Source: Saccharopolyspora aridisoli (GTDB lineage: Bacteria > Actinomycetota > Actinomycetes > Mycobacteriales > Pseudonocardiaceae). From it: a stretch of 64,000 nucleotides of DNA. This document shows positions 25,384 to 34,188 of this stretch, piece after piece; the first letter of the stretch is position 1; each line of letters opens with the position of its first letter. The notes beneath the pieces are model-generated. The model searched no databases, had not been told where the DNA came from, and saw only the letters and a program-made list of their open reading frames with translations. Position numbers and translations under genes: made by a program. Location: NCBI RefSeq assembly GCF_004348445.1, contig NZ_SMKV01000008.1, forward strand, positions 62,001-126,000, given 5' to 3'.

Positions 25384-25485
25384 ATGGGCTCGGTCATCAA
25401 GAAGCGCCGCAAGCGCATGTCCAAGAAGAAGCACCGCAAGCTGCTTCGCAAGACGCGGGTCCAGCGTCGCAAGTTGGGCAAGTGA
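25384..25485 (+). CDS. Small ribosomal protein bS22 (AURKAIP1/COX24 domain)
   Basis: A 33-residue, extremely basic protein starting [20 protein letters not shown] and ending QRRKLGK. The ribosome site AAGGAG lies at 25373-25378. It matches the tiny actinobacterial 30S protein near the decoding centre (Rv0500B-like, from memory). It is easily missed by length cut-offs. A classical terminator follows directly. Confidence 0.9.
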   Translation: MGSVIKKRRKRMSKKKHRKLLRKTRVQRRKLGK

Positions 25486-25491
25486 TCTGAC

Positions 25492-25530
25492 AAAAGCCGC
25501 CGTCGACCCTCGGAGTCGACGGCGGTTTTG
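25492..25530 (+). terminator. Rho-independent terminator after bS22
   Basis: An 11-bp perfect stem (CCGCCGTCGAC with GTCGACGGCGG), flanked by AAAA before and TTTT after, forms one of the few terminators here with a T-run. Confidence 0.88.
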
Positions 25531-25631
25531 CTTGTTCGACCCCGCCCGGTAACGCCGGGATGACTGGTGGGAGGCGGGTCCGCCTGTAGCATCGATCTCG
25601 GGCGGCACTCCTTCGACTGCGCGGGGTAAAC

Positions 25632-26666
25632 ATGGGGCCGAACGTCGTGCTGGTGACGGGTGTGAGCCGCTTCCTGGGCGGCCACCTGGCGGCGCGGCTG
25701 GCGGCCGATCCGGCGATCGATCGGGTGCTGGGCGTGGACACGGTCCAGCCCGGTCGTGACCTGATGCGGCGGATGGGGCGCACCCAGTTCGTGCGCGCCG
25801 ACATCCGCAACCCGCTGATCAGCAAGGTGATCAACAACGCCGGTGTCGACACCGTGGTGCACGCGGCGATCAACACGCACACGGGTCCCGGCGGCCGGGC
25901 GACGCTCAAGGACATGAACGTCATCGGCTCCATGCAACTGCTGGCGGCCTGCCAGCAGTCTCCGCGGGTCCGCAAGGTCGTGGTGCGCTCCACCTGCGCC
26001 GTCTACGGGTCCAGTTCGCGCGATCCCGCCGTGTTCACCGAGGACGTCGAGCCCAAGGACCTGCCGTCGTCCGGTTACGCCAAGGACGCCGTGGAGATCG
26101 AAGGCTACGTGCGCGGTTTCGGCCGCCGCCGGCCCGACGTGGACGTCACGACGCTGCGGTTCTCGAACCTGATCGGCCCGCGCATCGACGCGATGCTGTC
26201 CCGCTACTTCATGCTGCCGGTGGTGCCGACCGTCCTCGGTTTCGACGCGCGCTTCCAGCTGCTGCACTCCGAGGACGCGCTGGCCGTGCTGGAGCGCGCG
26301 ACGCTGGGCGACAGGACCGGTGTCTACAACGTGGCCGGCGACGGGGTGCTGATGCTGTCGCAGGCGATCCGCCGCGCGGGCCGGGTGGCGCTGCCGCTGC
26401 CGAGCCCGTCGGTGCCCGCCGTGACGCAGCTGTTCCGCAGCGCCCGGCTGGTGGACTTCTCGCCGGAGCAGCTGCGCTTCCTCAACTTCGGCCGGGTGCT
26501 GGACACCACGCGGCTTCGTGAGACCTTCGGGTTCACCCCGCGCTGGACCACCCAGCAAGCGTTCGACGACTTCGTGCGCGGCCGCGGCCTGCGCCCGGTG
26601 GTGGAGCCGGAGAAGATCATGGCGCTGGAGCGGCGCGCCGGGGAACTGCTTTCGAGACCGCGGTGA
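25632..26666 (+). CDS. Atypical NAD(P)-dependent epimerase/dehydratase (GalE2/Rv0501-like)
   Basis: 344 residues from ATG 25632. Extended SDR: the nucleotide motif VLVTGVSRFLGGHLA (7-20), RADIRN and VVHAAI are present, and SNLIGPR downstream. The usual YxxxK is replaced by Y149-A-K151 in SSGYAKDAVE, so the catalytic Lys spacing is wrong. The substrate may be a sugar nucleotide, but typical galactose epimerase activity is doubtful. Its stop overlaps a GTG (26663), and the next gene probably starts at 26690. Confidence 0.78.
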   Translation: MGPNVVLVTGVSRFLGGHLAARLAADPAIDRVLGVDTVQPGRDLMRRMGRTQFVRADIRNPLISKVINNAGVDTVVHAAINTHTGPGGRATLKDMNVIGSMQLLAACQQSPRVRKVVVRSTCAVYGSSSRDPAVFTEDVEPKDLPSSGYAKDAVEIEGYVRGFGRRRPDVDVTTLRFSNLIGPRIDAMLSRYFMLPVVPTVLGFDARFQLLHSEDALAVLERATLGDRTGVYNVAGDGVLMLSQAIRRAGRVALPLPSPSVPAVTQLFRSARLVDFSPEQLRFLNFGRVLDTTRLRETFGFTPRWTTQQAFDDFVRGRGLRPVVEPEKIMALERRAGELLSRPR

Positions 26667-26689
26667 GCGGGAGGCGAGACGGAGGCGCG

Positions 26690-27598
26690 ATGGCCGATGC
26701 GCAGGTGATCCCGTTGCGACCGGAGAACGGCGTCCGGCCTCCTCCCACCCCGGACGAGCCGGGCTGGGAGGAGGCCGTCATCGACGTGCTCGCCTTCGCC
26801 CGGCGTCGGCTGCTCGGCGACTACCGCGTCGACGAGTTCGGCTTCGACGAGGAGCTCACCGACGAGGTCCTCCTGCGGATGATCCGCCCGTTCTACGACA
26901 AGTGGTTCCGGGTGGAGACCATCGGCGCGCACAACGTTCCCGATGACGGTGCGCTGGTCGTCGCCAACCACTCGGGCACCTTGCCGTGGGACGCGCTGAT
27001 GACCACGGTCGCGCTGCACGACCACCACCCAGCCGAGCGGCACCTGCGGATGCTGGGCGCGGACCTGGTGTTCCGGATGCCGATGCTGGGCGCGTTGGCC
27101 CGCAAGGCCGGGCACACGCTGGCCTGCAACCCCGACGCCGAGCGGCTGCTGACCGGCGGGGAGATCGTCGGGGTGTGGCCGGAGGGCTTCAAGGGCATCG
27201 GCAAGCCGTTCAAGGACCGCTACAAGCTGCAGCGCTTCGGCCGCGGGGGTTTCGTCTCAGCCGCGCTGCGCACGGGCGCGCCGATCATCCCTTGCGCGAT
27301 CGTGGGTGCCGAGGAGATCTACCCGAAGCTGGCGGACCTGAAGCCGATCGCCCGGCTGCTGGGCCTGCCCTACTTCCCGGTGACGCCGCTGTTCCCGCAC
27401 TTCGGCCCGCTGGGCGCGGTGCCGCTTCCCTCGAAGTGGTACATCGAGTTCGGTGAGCCGATCGAGACCTCCGGGTACCCGGAGGGCGCGGCGGACGACC
27501 CGATGCTGGTGTTCAGCCTGTCCGACCAGGTCAGGGAGATTATCCAGCAGACGCTCTACCGGCTGCTGTCGCAGCGCACGAACGTCTTCCTGGGCTGA
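26690..27598 (+). CDS. 1-acylglycerol-3-phosphate-type acyltransferase (PlsC fold, Rv0502-like)
   Basis: 302 residues from ATG 26690 (GGAGG five bases upstream); a GTG at 26663 overlapping the previous stop is possible. Acyltransferase block I is NHSGTLPWD (HxxxxD), and the glycerophosphate-binding block is VWPEGFKGIGKPF. PxxxG-type block IV lies at GAPIIPCAIVGAEE. It acylates a lipid or glycolipid at the membrane. The pairing with the epimerase-like gene is conserved in mycobacteria (recalled). Confidence 0.85.
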   Translation: MADAQVIPLRPENGVRPPPTPDEPGWEEAVIDVLAFARRRLLGDYRVDEFGFDEELTDEVLLRMIRPFYDKWFRVETIGAHNVPDDGALVVANHSGTLPWDALMTTVALHDHHPAERHLRMLGADLVFRMPMLGALARKAGHTLACNPDAERLLTGGEIVGVWPEGFKGIGKPFKDRYKLQRFGRGGFVSAALRTGAPIIPCAIVGAEEIYPKLADLKPIARLLGLPYFPVTPLFPHFGPLGAVPLPSKWYIEFGEPIETSGYPEGAADDPMLVFSLSDQVREIIQQTLYRLLSQRTNVFLG

Positions 27599-27668
27599 AG
27601 GCCACTCGGACTGATGATCCCGGGCCGTCGGGCGTGCGTGGTGCGCCGCCGCATGACGAGGATGTAGC

Positions 27669-27707
27669 GGGCCGGCGCGGCGGGCGGGGATGTCGCCGCG
27701 CCGGCCC
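27669..27707 (+). terminator. Terminator after the acyltransferase gene
   Basis: A 14-bp perfect stem (GGGCCGGCGCGGCG with CGCCGCGCCGGCCC) with an 11-nt loop. Confidence 0.6.
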
Positions 27708-27739
27708 ATCCGCACCCCTAGTGCTGGAGGCGATCGACG

Positions 27740-28150
27740 GTGGCGGCGAAGCTCAACCCGTACCTGCAGTTCAACGGCGACGCCAGGCAGGCGTTGGAGT
27801 TCTACCAGTCGGTGCTCGGCGGGGATCTGACGTTGAACACCTACGGCCAGTTCGGTCAGGCCGACGGGCCGTCCGCGGACAAGATCATGCACGGCAACCT
27901 GATCACGCAGCTCGGTTTCACGCTGATGGCGGCCGATGCCCCGCCGGACACGCCCACCCAGTCCGGCAACAACTTCTCGATCAGCATCAGCGGCGAGGCG
28001 GCCGACGCCGACGCGCTGCGCGGCTACTTCGTCAAGCTGGCCGAAGGCGGACAGGTCCACGTCCCGCTGGAGAAGCAGATGTGGGGCGACGAGTTCGGGA
28101 TGTGCACCGACCGACACGGCACCAACTGGATGGTCGACATCTCGGATTGA
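27740..28150 (+). CDS. VOC-family PhnB-like protein
   Basis: 136 residues from GTG 27740. PhnB/YdcJ-like glyoxalase fold: LNPYLQFNGDARQALEFYQSVLGG near the start (shortened), MHGNLITQLGFTLMAAD, then PLEKQMWGDEFGMCTDRHGTNWMVDI at the C-terminus. This subtype binds a ligand or acts on a small molecule of unknown kind. The 27599-27739 stretch upstream holds the terminator. A fragment of the dispersed repeat follows its stop. Confidence 0.82.
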   Translation: MAAKLNPYLQFNGDARQALEFYQSVLGGDLTLNTYGQFGQADGPSADKIMHGNLITQLGFTLMAADAPPDTPTQSGNNFSISISGEAADADALRGYFVKLAEGGQVHVPLEKQMWGDEFGMCTDRHGTNWMVDISD

Positions 28151-28158
28151 CCGTCGTC

Positions 28159-28260
28159 GGCTCGCTCAGCGGTGCGGGTGGGTGACCTGGGCGTGTCGAA
28201 TCGCGCGCTCGTCCTCAGGAGAATTCCCGGCGGTGCGGGTTGCCCTTGCGGGGTTGAGGA
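28159..28260 (+). repeat. Dispersed 3'-flanking repeat, shortened copy after the VOC gene
   Basis: GCTCGCTCAGCGGTGCGGGTGG matches the start of the copy at 43581; later GTCCTCAGGAGAATTC and GGCGGTGCGGGTTG match the middle. It lacks the terminal hairpin of the full copies. It begins about 9 bp after the stop codon. Confidence 0.6.
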
Positions 28261-28284
28261 AGCGCCAGTGCCTGTGAGCGCTGG

Positions 28285-29172
28285 TCAGGAGCGGTCACGG
28301 CGGCGGTAGGCGAGGCCTGCTGCGACGGCGCCCGCTGCCGCGCCCGCGCCGAGCATGGAGTTGAGGCCGATGCGGACGGCCTTGCGCCCGGTGCGGAAGT
28401 CGCGGACCTCCCAGTCCCGGGCTCGGGCGATCTCGCGCAGCCGCTGGTCCGGGTTGACCGCCACGGCGGTGCCCACGACCGACAGCATCGGTATGTCGTT
28501 GGCCGAGTCGGAGTAGGCGGTGCAGCGGCGCAGGTCCAAGCCTTCGCTGGCGGCGATCGCGCGCACCGCGTGCGCCTTGGCGCGGCCGTGCAGCATCTCA
28601 CCGACCAGGCGACCGGTGTAGGTGCCGTTCTCGCTCTCGGAGACCGTGCCCAGCGCGCCGGTCAGGCCGAGGCGCCGGGCGATGATCGAGGCCAGCTCGA
28701 CGGGTGTCGCGGTGACCAGCCACACCCGCTGCCCGGCGTCGAGGTGCATCTGCGCGAGCGCGCGGGTGCCCGCCCAGATCCGGTCGGCCATCAGCTCGTC
28801 GTAGATCTCCTCGCTGAGGGTGACCAGCTCCTCGACGCTGCGCCCGGCGACGAAGGACAGCGCCTGCTCGCGGCTGGCCTGGATGTCCTGCGGGTTCTCC
28901 CGGCCACCGATCCGGAACTTCAGCTGCTGCCAGGCGAATCCGGCCAGGTCCCCCGGGTTGAAGAACTTCCGGGCGGCCAGGCCTCGCGCGAAGTGGAACA
29001 GCGAGGCGCCCATCATCATCGTGTTGTCGACGTCGAAGAACGCCGCCGCGGTGAGGTCCGGCGGCGTCGTGAGCGTGCCGTCCTGGACCGTGGCGGCTGC
29101 AACCGCCGCCTCGGCCGAGGCGCGACCTGCTACTTTCGCGCTGTCGATCTGCTCTGTGCTGGACGTGCGCAT
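28285..29172 (-). CDS. HAD-IB phosphatase (SerB1/Rv0505c-like)
   Basis: 295 residues from ATG 29172; an in-frame TTG at 29271 would add 33 residues. HAD motifs: FFDVDNT (Asp47, Asp49), motif [11 protein letters not shown], motif III Lys in HGRAKAHAV, and motif [13 protein letters not shown]. It is probably phosphoserine phosphatase-like or acts on a lipid phosphate. A hydrophobic C-terminal tail ([16 protein letters not shown]) suggests membrane attachment. It is read on the opposite strand to the VOC gene, with which it converges. Confidence 0.85.
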   Translation of the reverse strand: MRTSSTEQIDSAKVAGRASAEAAVAAATVQDGTLTTPPDLTAAAFFDVDNTMMMGASLFHFARGLAARKFFNPGDLAGFAWQQLKFRIGGRENPQDIQASREQALSFVAGRSVEELVTLSEEIYDELMADRIWAGTRALAQMHLDAGQRVWLVTATPVELASIIARRLGLTGALGTVSESENGTYTGRLVGEMLHGRAKAHAVRAIAASEGLDLRRCTAYSDSANDIPMLSVVGTAVAVNPDQRLREIARARDWEVRDFRTGRKAVRIGLNSMLGAGAAAGAVAAGLAYRRRDRS

Positions 29173-29357
29173 GCCGTTGTGGTCCGCGTCATCGGCCGAG
29201 CCCTGCCGTGTCGGCACCGCCGCGCCTCCCAGGGTCCTCCGGAGTGGTGGTGTGCGAAGTCCGTGATCCAACCGGCCCCGGTCCCGGGGGCGGCTGCCTC
29301 ACAGCTTAAGACCTCGTCCGCGCCACGATTGCGCACCTCCGCCGGGATCGGCAAGCA

Positions 29358-30044
29358 CTATCGGAGATCGTCGGGCAGGAGTTGCGCCAGCCTGCGGACC
29401 GCGCGGTGCTGCAGGGCCTTGACGGCGCCCTCGTTGCGTTGCATGGCGATGGCCGTTTCGGTCACCGACATGTCCTCGAGGAACCGCAGCCGGATGCATT
29501 CCCGCTGGTCGGGGTTGAGCTGGCGGATGCACTGCAGCAGCTCGTCGTTGGTGGCGTCGAGCAGAACCTGGTTCTCGGGACCGACGTGCGTGCCCTTGGA
29601 AGGCAGGTGGTCGGTGACCTCGGAGGTGGGGATCTCCAGGCGGTTCCGGCTCGACTTGATGTGGTCGAGTACGAGGTTCTTGGCGATGGTGATGAACCAG
29701 GCGGCCACGTCGCGGCCCTGGTAGCTGATCGAGGCGATGCGCCGCAGCGCCCGCAGGAAGGTCTCGCTGGTGATGTCCTCGGCCAGGCAGTGGTCGCTGA
29801 CCCTGAACAGCACGTACCGGTAGACGGTCTGGGAGTACTCGTCGTAGAGCCTGCCGAAGGCGTCGTTGTCGCCTTGCTGCGCCGCGCTGACGTAGGCCCA
29901 GGTGTCCGGGGTGAACTTCTCGGTCGGCCAGCTGTCCGGCACGGAGACGTTCGTGCGCGTTGAACTCAACGGCCGCGGCGAGACGTGTTGAGTGAGGTCT
30001 GCGGTGTCGGGGGCGGGGGGTGTGAGCGTCTTGGGGCTGCTCAT
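29358..30044 (-). CDS. BldN-like ECF sigma factor
   Basis: 228 residues from ATG 30044, with AGGAGGT nine bases upstream; an earlier in-frame ATG at 30116 has no such site. A Pro/Ser/Thr-rich leader of about 60 residues precedes region 2 (DAFGRLYDEYSQTVYRYVLFRV, then AEDITSETFLRALRRI, shown shortened), and region 4 ends NEGAVKALQHRAVRRLAQLL. In Streptomyces BldN directs genes of aerial hyphae and is made as a pro-protein; the leader here is in the right place. Target genes cannot be read. The candidate BldD box at 30328 lies upstream. Confidence 0.85.
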   Translation of the reverse strand: MSSPKTLTPPAPDTADLTQHVSPRPLSSTRTNVSVPDSWPTEKFTPDTWAYVSAAQQGDNDAFGRLYDEYSQTVYRYVLFRVSDHCLAEDITSETFLRALRRIASISYQGRDVAAWFITIAKNLVLDHIKSSRNRLEIPTSEVTDHLPSKGTHVGPENQVLLDATNDELLQCIRQLNPDQRECIRLRFLEDMSVTETAIAMQRNEGAVKALQHRAVRRLAQLLPDDLR

Positions 30045-30327
30045 CTCCGGCGACCTCCTGCCTTCGTTGGCTTCACCGGCGCTGGTGGATCTGGGACGCA
30101 TCGGGCCGGCAACCATGTCGTCGTGCCCGTGACGGGCACCTGATCCGGGGGCCGATCAGCTACGACGGGTCGCGCCGGTACCGCTCGATCGGGCCTTCAC
30201 TCGACTGGCTAACGCTCACCGGGGTGGGCGTTGGAGCAGCAGCATACGTGTTGTTACTCGGAAGTAGGTAGATCTTTGCGGTGACGGTCCGGTCGCGCTC
30301 CGTGTTGTCCGCGCTGGATGACCATGA

Positions 30328-30340
30328 TCACGCCGCGTGA
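30328..30340. promoter_or_regulatory. Candidate BldD box in the divergent region upstream of the BldN-like gene
   Basis: TCACGCCGCGTGA fits TNAC-N5-GTNA, the consensus known for the developmental repressor BldD. It sits inside the 15-bp dyad ATCACGCCGCGTGAT (30327-30341). The whole 30045-30452 gap is gene-free and must hold promoters for both divergent genes; no clear promoter could be placed. Confidence 0.45.
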
Positions 30341-30452
30341 TTTTGCGCACGTGAGCTGCTCGGTCGGCGAGGTGAGCCCGGTCTCCGCGGCGCCACGGGC
30401 TGAGTAGGTTGGAAGTGCCGAAATTCTTCGAACGGCTCGCTGAGGAGGCGAC

Positions 30453-30689
30453 GTGCACGAGGTGACCGTGATGTCCCGCGAGGGCTGCCACTCCTGCGTC
30501 GACGCGATCGCCGACGTGCGTCGCATCTGCGATGAGCTGGGCGTGGCGTGGTCGGTCAGCGATGTCGACACCGACTCGGAGCTGCGCGCCGAGTACGGCG
30601 ACCGCGTCCCGGTGATCTTGATCGATGGAGTCGAGCACGGTTTCTGGAAGGTCGAGGAAGAGCGCTTCCGCCGCGCGCTGCGGAACTGA
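30453..30689 (+). CDS. Glutaredoxin/thioredoxin-like small protein (Rv0508-like)
   Basis: 78 residues from GTG 30453 with GAGGAGGCGAC upstream. The CxxC motif is EGCHSC (Cys12, Cys15), and the cis-Pro region is RVPVILIDGVEH, followed by a final helix. It probably works as a mycoredoxin-like dithiol reductase. It heads the heme block, 299 bp upstream of rex, and is separated from it by the Rex operator promoter. Confidence 0.88.
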   Translation: MHEVTVMSREGCHSCVDAIADVRRICDELGVAWSVSDVDTDSELRAEYGDRVPVILIDGVEHGFWKVEEERFRRALRN

Positions 30690-30811
30690 CCCGTCTCGGA
30701 GCCCGGCGACGTCGGTCACGTGCCCTGTACCACCCGTTTTGGCACTTCAGGGGGGTATCCGCAATGATGGCGGGGAAGGTTCGCGCCTCCGGTGCGCTCA
30801 CCCCCGCCGAC

Positions 30812-30841
30812 TTTGTGCATGCATTCACAAATGGCTACGGT
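30812..30841 (+). promoter_or_regulatory. Rex operator overlapping the rex-hem promoter
   Basis: TTTGTGCATGCATTCACAAA (30812-30831) is a 20-bp palindrome with one mismatched pair, matching the Rex operator type. A -35 of TTGTGC (30813-30818) and a -10 of TACGGT (30836-30841) are 17 bp apart, so the operator covers the -35. The 140-nt leader before rex at 30988 holds no gene and no clear riboswitch. Confidence 0.75.
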
Positions 30842-30987
30842 GTAAGGGTCGTGCCGCCGGGACTCCCCGTCGGATTTTCCGGCGCGGAACAGCGGGTCGG
30901 GTGGTTCCGCCTCACCGTTTCCCCGGTGTTCGCACCACTTCGGTGCCGCCCGAGGCGCAGACCACCAGCAGGCGAGGGAGATCCAGC

Positions 30988-31857
30988 GTGACGGCCCAAG
31001 GAGCGGACGTGCCAGAAGGAGACGGGCAGACCACTGCCCGGACCGCTGCGTCCTCGGGGGCGTCGAACGGGGCCGCCGACCCCAACGGCACCTCCATCGC
31101 CGTCCCGGCCGCCCGCGAGCGCGCCCGTTCCATCCCGGAAGCGGCCGTCGCCCGGCTCGCGGTCTACCTGCGCGCCCTGTCCGCGCTCGCCGAGCAGGAC
31201 ATCACCACGGTCTCCAGCGAAGAGCTCGCCACCGCGGCCGGCGTCAACTCCGCCAAGCTGCGCAAGGACCTCTCCTACATCGGCTCCTACGGCACCCGCG
31301 GCGTCGGCTACGAGGTCGAGGTGCTGATCGGCCAGATCGAGCGGACGCTCGGCCTGACCCGCAAGCACAGCGTCGCCGTGGTCGGGATCGGCAACCTCGG
31401 GCACGCGCTGGCCAACTACGGCGGATTCCCGGGTCGGGGATTCCCGGTCTCGGCGCTGTTCGACCTCGACGACGACCTGGTCGGTGTACCGGTCGGCGGC
31501 ATCCCGGTGAGCCACATCGACGACATCGTCGAGGTGTGCTCGGAGCGCGAGGTCACCATCGGCGTCATCGCCACCCCCACCCAGGGCGCGCAGGAGGTCT
31601 GCGACCGCTTGGTGGCCGGCGGCGTCATGTGCATCCTGAACTTCGCCCCGATCGTGCTGCAGGTCCCCGAGCACGTCGAGGTGCGCAAGGTCGACCTGGC
31701 GGTGGAGATGCAGATCCTTTCCTTCCACGTGGCCCGACGGCAGCAGGAAGCCGCGAACGCGGTCGACGCCGCGGCGTCCGACGGCGGACCGCCGGGCGGC
31801 GGCGCGGGGCTTCCGGGTGAGATCGATTCGGCGAACAGGATGGTGGAACGGCTGTGA
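30988..31857 (+). CDS. rex: NADH-sensing redox repressor Rex
   Basis: Represses respiratory and heme genes until NADH rises. 289 residues from GTG 30988 with GGCGAGGGAG upstream. The first 45 residues are low-complexity, then the winged helix [20 protein letters not shown] through [19 protein letters not shown], and a Rossmann domain with [15 protein letters not shown] loosely conserved tail of about 30 residues follows. The stop overlaps hemA (GTGA). The arrangement rex-hemA-hemC-hemD is the same as in Streptomyces (recalled). Confidence 0.95.
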   Translation: MTAQGADVPEGDGQTTARTAASSGASNGAADPNGTSIAVPAARERARSIPEAAVARLAVYLRALSALAEQDITTVSSEELATAAGVNSAKLRKDLSYIGSYGTRGVGYEVEVLIGQIERTLGLTRKHSVAVVGIGNLGHALANYGGFPGRGFPVSALFDLDDDLVGVPVGGIPVSHIDDIVEVCSEREVTIGVIATPTQGAQEVCDRLVAGGVMCILNFAPIVLQVPEHVEVRKVDLAVEMQILSFHVARRQQEAANAVDAAASDGGPPGGGAGLPGEIDSANRMVERL

Positions 31858-33239
31858 ACCTGCTCACCGTCGGGATTTCCCACCACAGCGCACCGGTCCG
31901 GGTCCTGGAGCGGGTCGCCATCAGTGGTGCGGACATCAACAAGATCCTCGACGAGCTCGTGCTGCGCGAGCACATCGCCGAGGCGTTCGTGATCTCCACC
32001 TGCAACCGGGTCGAGATCTACGCGCTGGCCGAGACCTTCCACGGCGGCCTGGGTGACGTGACGGCCGTGCTGTCGCGCCACTCCGGAACCGAGGTCGGTG
32101 AACTCGCCGACCACCTCTACGTCTACTACGCCGGCGCCGCCGTCGAGCACCTGTTCTCGGTGTCGTCCGGGCTGGACTCGATGGTCGTCGGAGAAGCGCA
32201 GATCCTCGGCCAGCTGCGTCAGGCCTACGGAACCGCCGACGAGCGCGGCACCGTCGGCAAGACGCTGCACGAGCTGGCGCAGCAGGCGTTGCGCGTCGGC
32301 AAGCGCGTGCACAGCGAGACCGGCATCGACAACGAGGGCGCTTCGGTGGTCTCGGAGGCCCTGGCCGACGCCGAGGCCGCGCTCGACGGCCTCGAAGGCA
32401 AGAGCGCGCTGCTGGTGGGTGCCGGTTCGATGGGCGGCCTGACCGCCGCGCAGCTCAAGCGAGCGGACATCGGTCGCGTCGTCATCGCCAACCGCACCGC
32501 CGCCAACGGCGAGCGGCTGGCCGAGTCCCTGCGCGCCGACGGCGTGGACGCCGGCACCGCGGACCTCTCGAACCTGGCCGACGCGATCGCCGCGGCGGAC
32601 CTGCTGGTCGCCTGCACCGGCGCGGTCGGTGCCGTGGTGACCGAAGAGGTCGTCTCCGCAGCGCTGGTGGTCCGGGACGACCGGCCGCTGCTGTGCTGCG
32701 ACCTGGGGCTCCCGCGCGACATCGCTGCCGAGGTCGGCGACCTGCCCGGTGTCACCGTCGTTGACCTGGCCAGCCTGCAGCACCGGTTGTCGGCCAAGCA
32801 GGGCGGCAACGAGTCCGACCGGGCCGCCGAGATCGTCGCCGAGGAGGTGCGCGGCTACCTGGCCGCGCAGCGCTCGGCCGAGGTGACCCCCACGGTCACC
32901 GCGCTGCGCAAGCGCGCCGCCGAGGTCGTCGACAGCGAACTGCTGCGACTGGACTCGCGGCTTCCCGACATCGACGCGCCGACGCGGGAGGAGCTCAGCC
33001 GCACGGTGCGCCGCGTGGTGGACAAGCTCCTGCACGCGCCGACCGTCCGCGTCAAGCAACTCGCGTCGCAGCCGGGTGGTTCCGGCTACGCCGACGCACT
33101 CCGTGAGCTCTTCGAGCTCGACCCGCAGGCCGCTGCGGTGATCGGCACCCCGCTAGCCGAGGAGAACCTCCCAGGCGGGGTCACGGTCGCCCAGGCGCTG
33201 CTGCGCGGCCGGGCGGAACAGGACGGTGAGGACCGTTGA
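31854..33239 (+). CDS. hemA: Glutamyl-tRNA reductase
   Basis: First committed step of C5 heme synthesis: reduces glutamyl-tRNA(Glu) to glutamate-1-semialdehyde with NADPH. 461 residues from GTG 31854. Nucleophile Cys50 in [17 protein letters not shown] motif [16 protein letters not shown]; substrate region [19 protein letters not shown] with His/Arg; C-terminal dimerisation domain. The TTG of hemC overlaps its stop (TTGA). Coupled to rex. Confidence 0.96.
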   Translation: MNLLTVGISHHSAPVRVLERVAISGADINKILDELVLREHIAEAFVISTCNRVEIYALAETFHGGLGDVTAVLSRHSGTEVGELADHLYVYYAGAAVEHLFSVSSGLDSMVVGEAQILGQLRQAYGTADERGTVGKTLHELAQQALRVGKRVHSETGIDNEGASVVSEALADAEAALDGLEGKSALLVGAGSMGGLTAAQLKRADIGRVVIANRTAANGERLAESLRADGVDAGTADLSNLADAIAAADLLVACTGAVGAVVTEEVVSAALVVRDDRPLLCCDLGLPRDIAAEVGDLPGVTVVDLASLQHRLSAKQGGNESDRAAEIVAEEVRGYLAAQRSAEVTPTVTALRKRAAEVVDSELLRLDSRLPDIDAPTREELSRTVRRVVDKLLHAPTVRVKQLASQPGGSGYADALRELFELDPQAAAVIGTPLAEENLPGGVTVAQALLRGRAEQDGEDR

Positions 33240-34174
33240 ACAAGACCCTCCGGATCGGCACCCGCGGAAGCGCGCTCGCGATGGCGCAGAGCACGTGGGT
33301 CGCCGAACAGCTGGAGGCGGCCGGCTACCCGACCCAGCTGGTGGCCGTCGAGACCCCCGGTGACCAGTCGACGGCCCCGATCGCCGAGATCGGCGTCGGC
33401 GTGTTCACCTCCGCGGTGCGCGAAGCGCTCGTGAACGACGAGGTCGACGTGGCCATCCACTCCTGCAAAGACCTGCCGACCGAACCGGACCCCCGGTTGT
33501 CGCTGGCCGCTGTCCCGGTCCGGGAGGACCCGAGGGACGCGCTGGTGGCACGGGACGGTCTGACGCTCGGCGAACTGCCCCCGGGGTCCGTTGTGGGCAC
33601 CGGTTCGCCGCGCCGCGCCAGTCAGCTCCGGGCCGCGGGCCTGGGGCTGGAGGTGCGCGGCATCCGCGGCAATGTGGACACCCGAATGCGCAAGGTGACA
33701 GACGGCGAGCTGGACGCCGTCGTCCTCGCCCGCGCCGGGCTGGCCCGGGTGGGCCGGCTTTCGGTGATCACGGAAACGCTCGATCCACTGCAGATGCTGC
33801 CCGCGCCCGCTCAGGGCGCGCTCGCAGTGGAATGCCGCGTCAACGACGTGGACACAGAGCACTTGCTGCAGTCCGTTTTGGACGATCAGGCCAGCCGCGC
33901 CGCGGTTGCCGCCGAACGCGCTGTGCTGGCCCGGCTCGAAGCCGGCTGCCACGCGCCGGTCGGCGCGCTGGCCGAAGTGGTGGAGGACCTCGACGACGAC
34001 GGGCGCGTGGCGCTGCGCCTGTCCCTTCGTGGAGTGGTAGCGACCGACGACGATGTCCTGGTCCGCGCTTCCGCCACTGGTGAGACGACCGCCGCAGAGC
34101 AGCTTGGCCTGGAACTGGCCGATGAGCTGCTCGAAGCCAGGGCCGCTTTGCTCAGCGGTCCCGGCAGTAGTTGA
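33236..34174 (+). CDS. hemC: Porphobilinogen deaminase (hydroxymethylbilane synthase)
   Basis: Assembles four porphobilinogen units into hydroxymethylbilane. 312 residues from TTG 33236, which overlaps the hemA stop. Motifs: [35 protein letters not shown] and the dipyrromethane cofactor Cys238 in [10 protein letters not shown]. The rare TTG start fits the tightly coupled operon. Confidence 0.95.
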   Translation: MNKTLRIGTRGSALAMAQSTWVAEQLEAAGYPTQLVAVETPGDQSTAPIAEIGVGVFTSAVREALVNDEVDVAIHSCKDLPTEPDPRLSLAAVPVREDPRDALVARDGLTLGELPPGSVVGTGSPRRASQLRAAGLGLEVRGIRGNVDTRMRKVTDGELDAVVLARAGLARVGRLSVITETLDPLQMLPAPAQGALAVECRVNDVDTEHLLQSVLDDQASRAAVAAERAVLARLEAGCHAPVGALAEVVEDLDDDGRVALRLSLRGVVATDDDVLVRASATGETTAAEQLGLELADELLEARAALLSGPGSS

Positions 34175-34188
34175 TGGGGAGTGCCCTG

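Noticed and set aside
28285-28400. Possible separate gene at the end of the SerB1-like frame
   Set aside because: It is the hydrophobic C-terminal tail of the same protein with no separate start.
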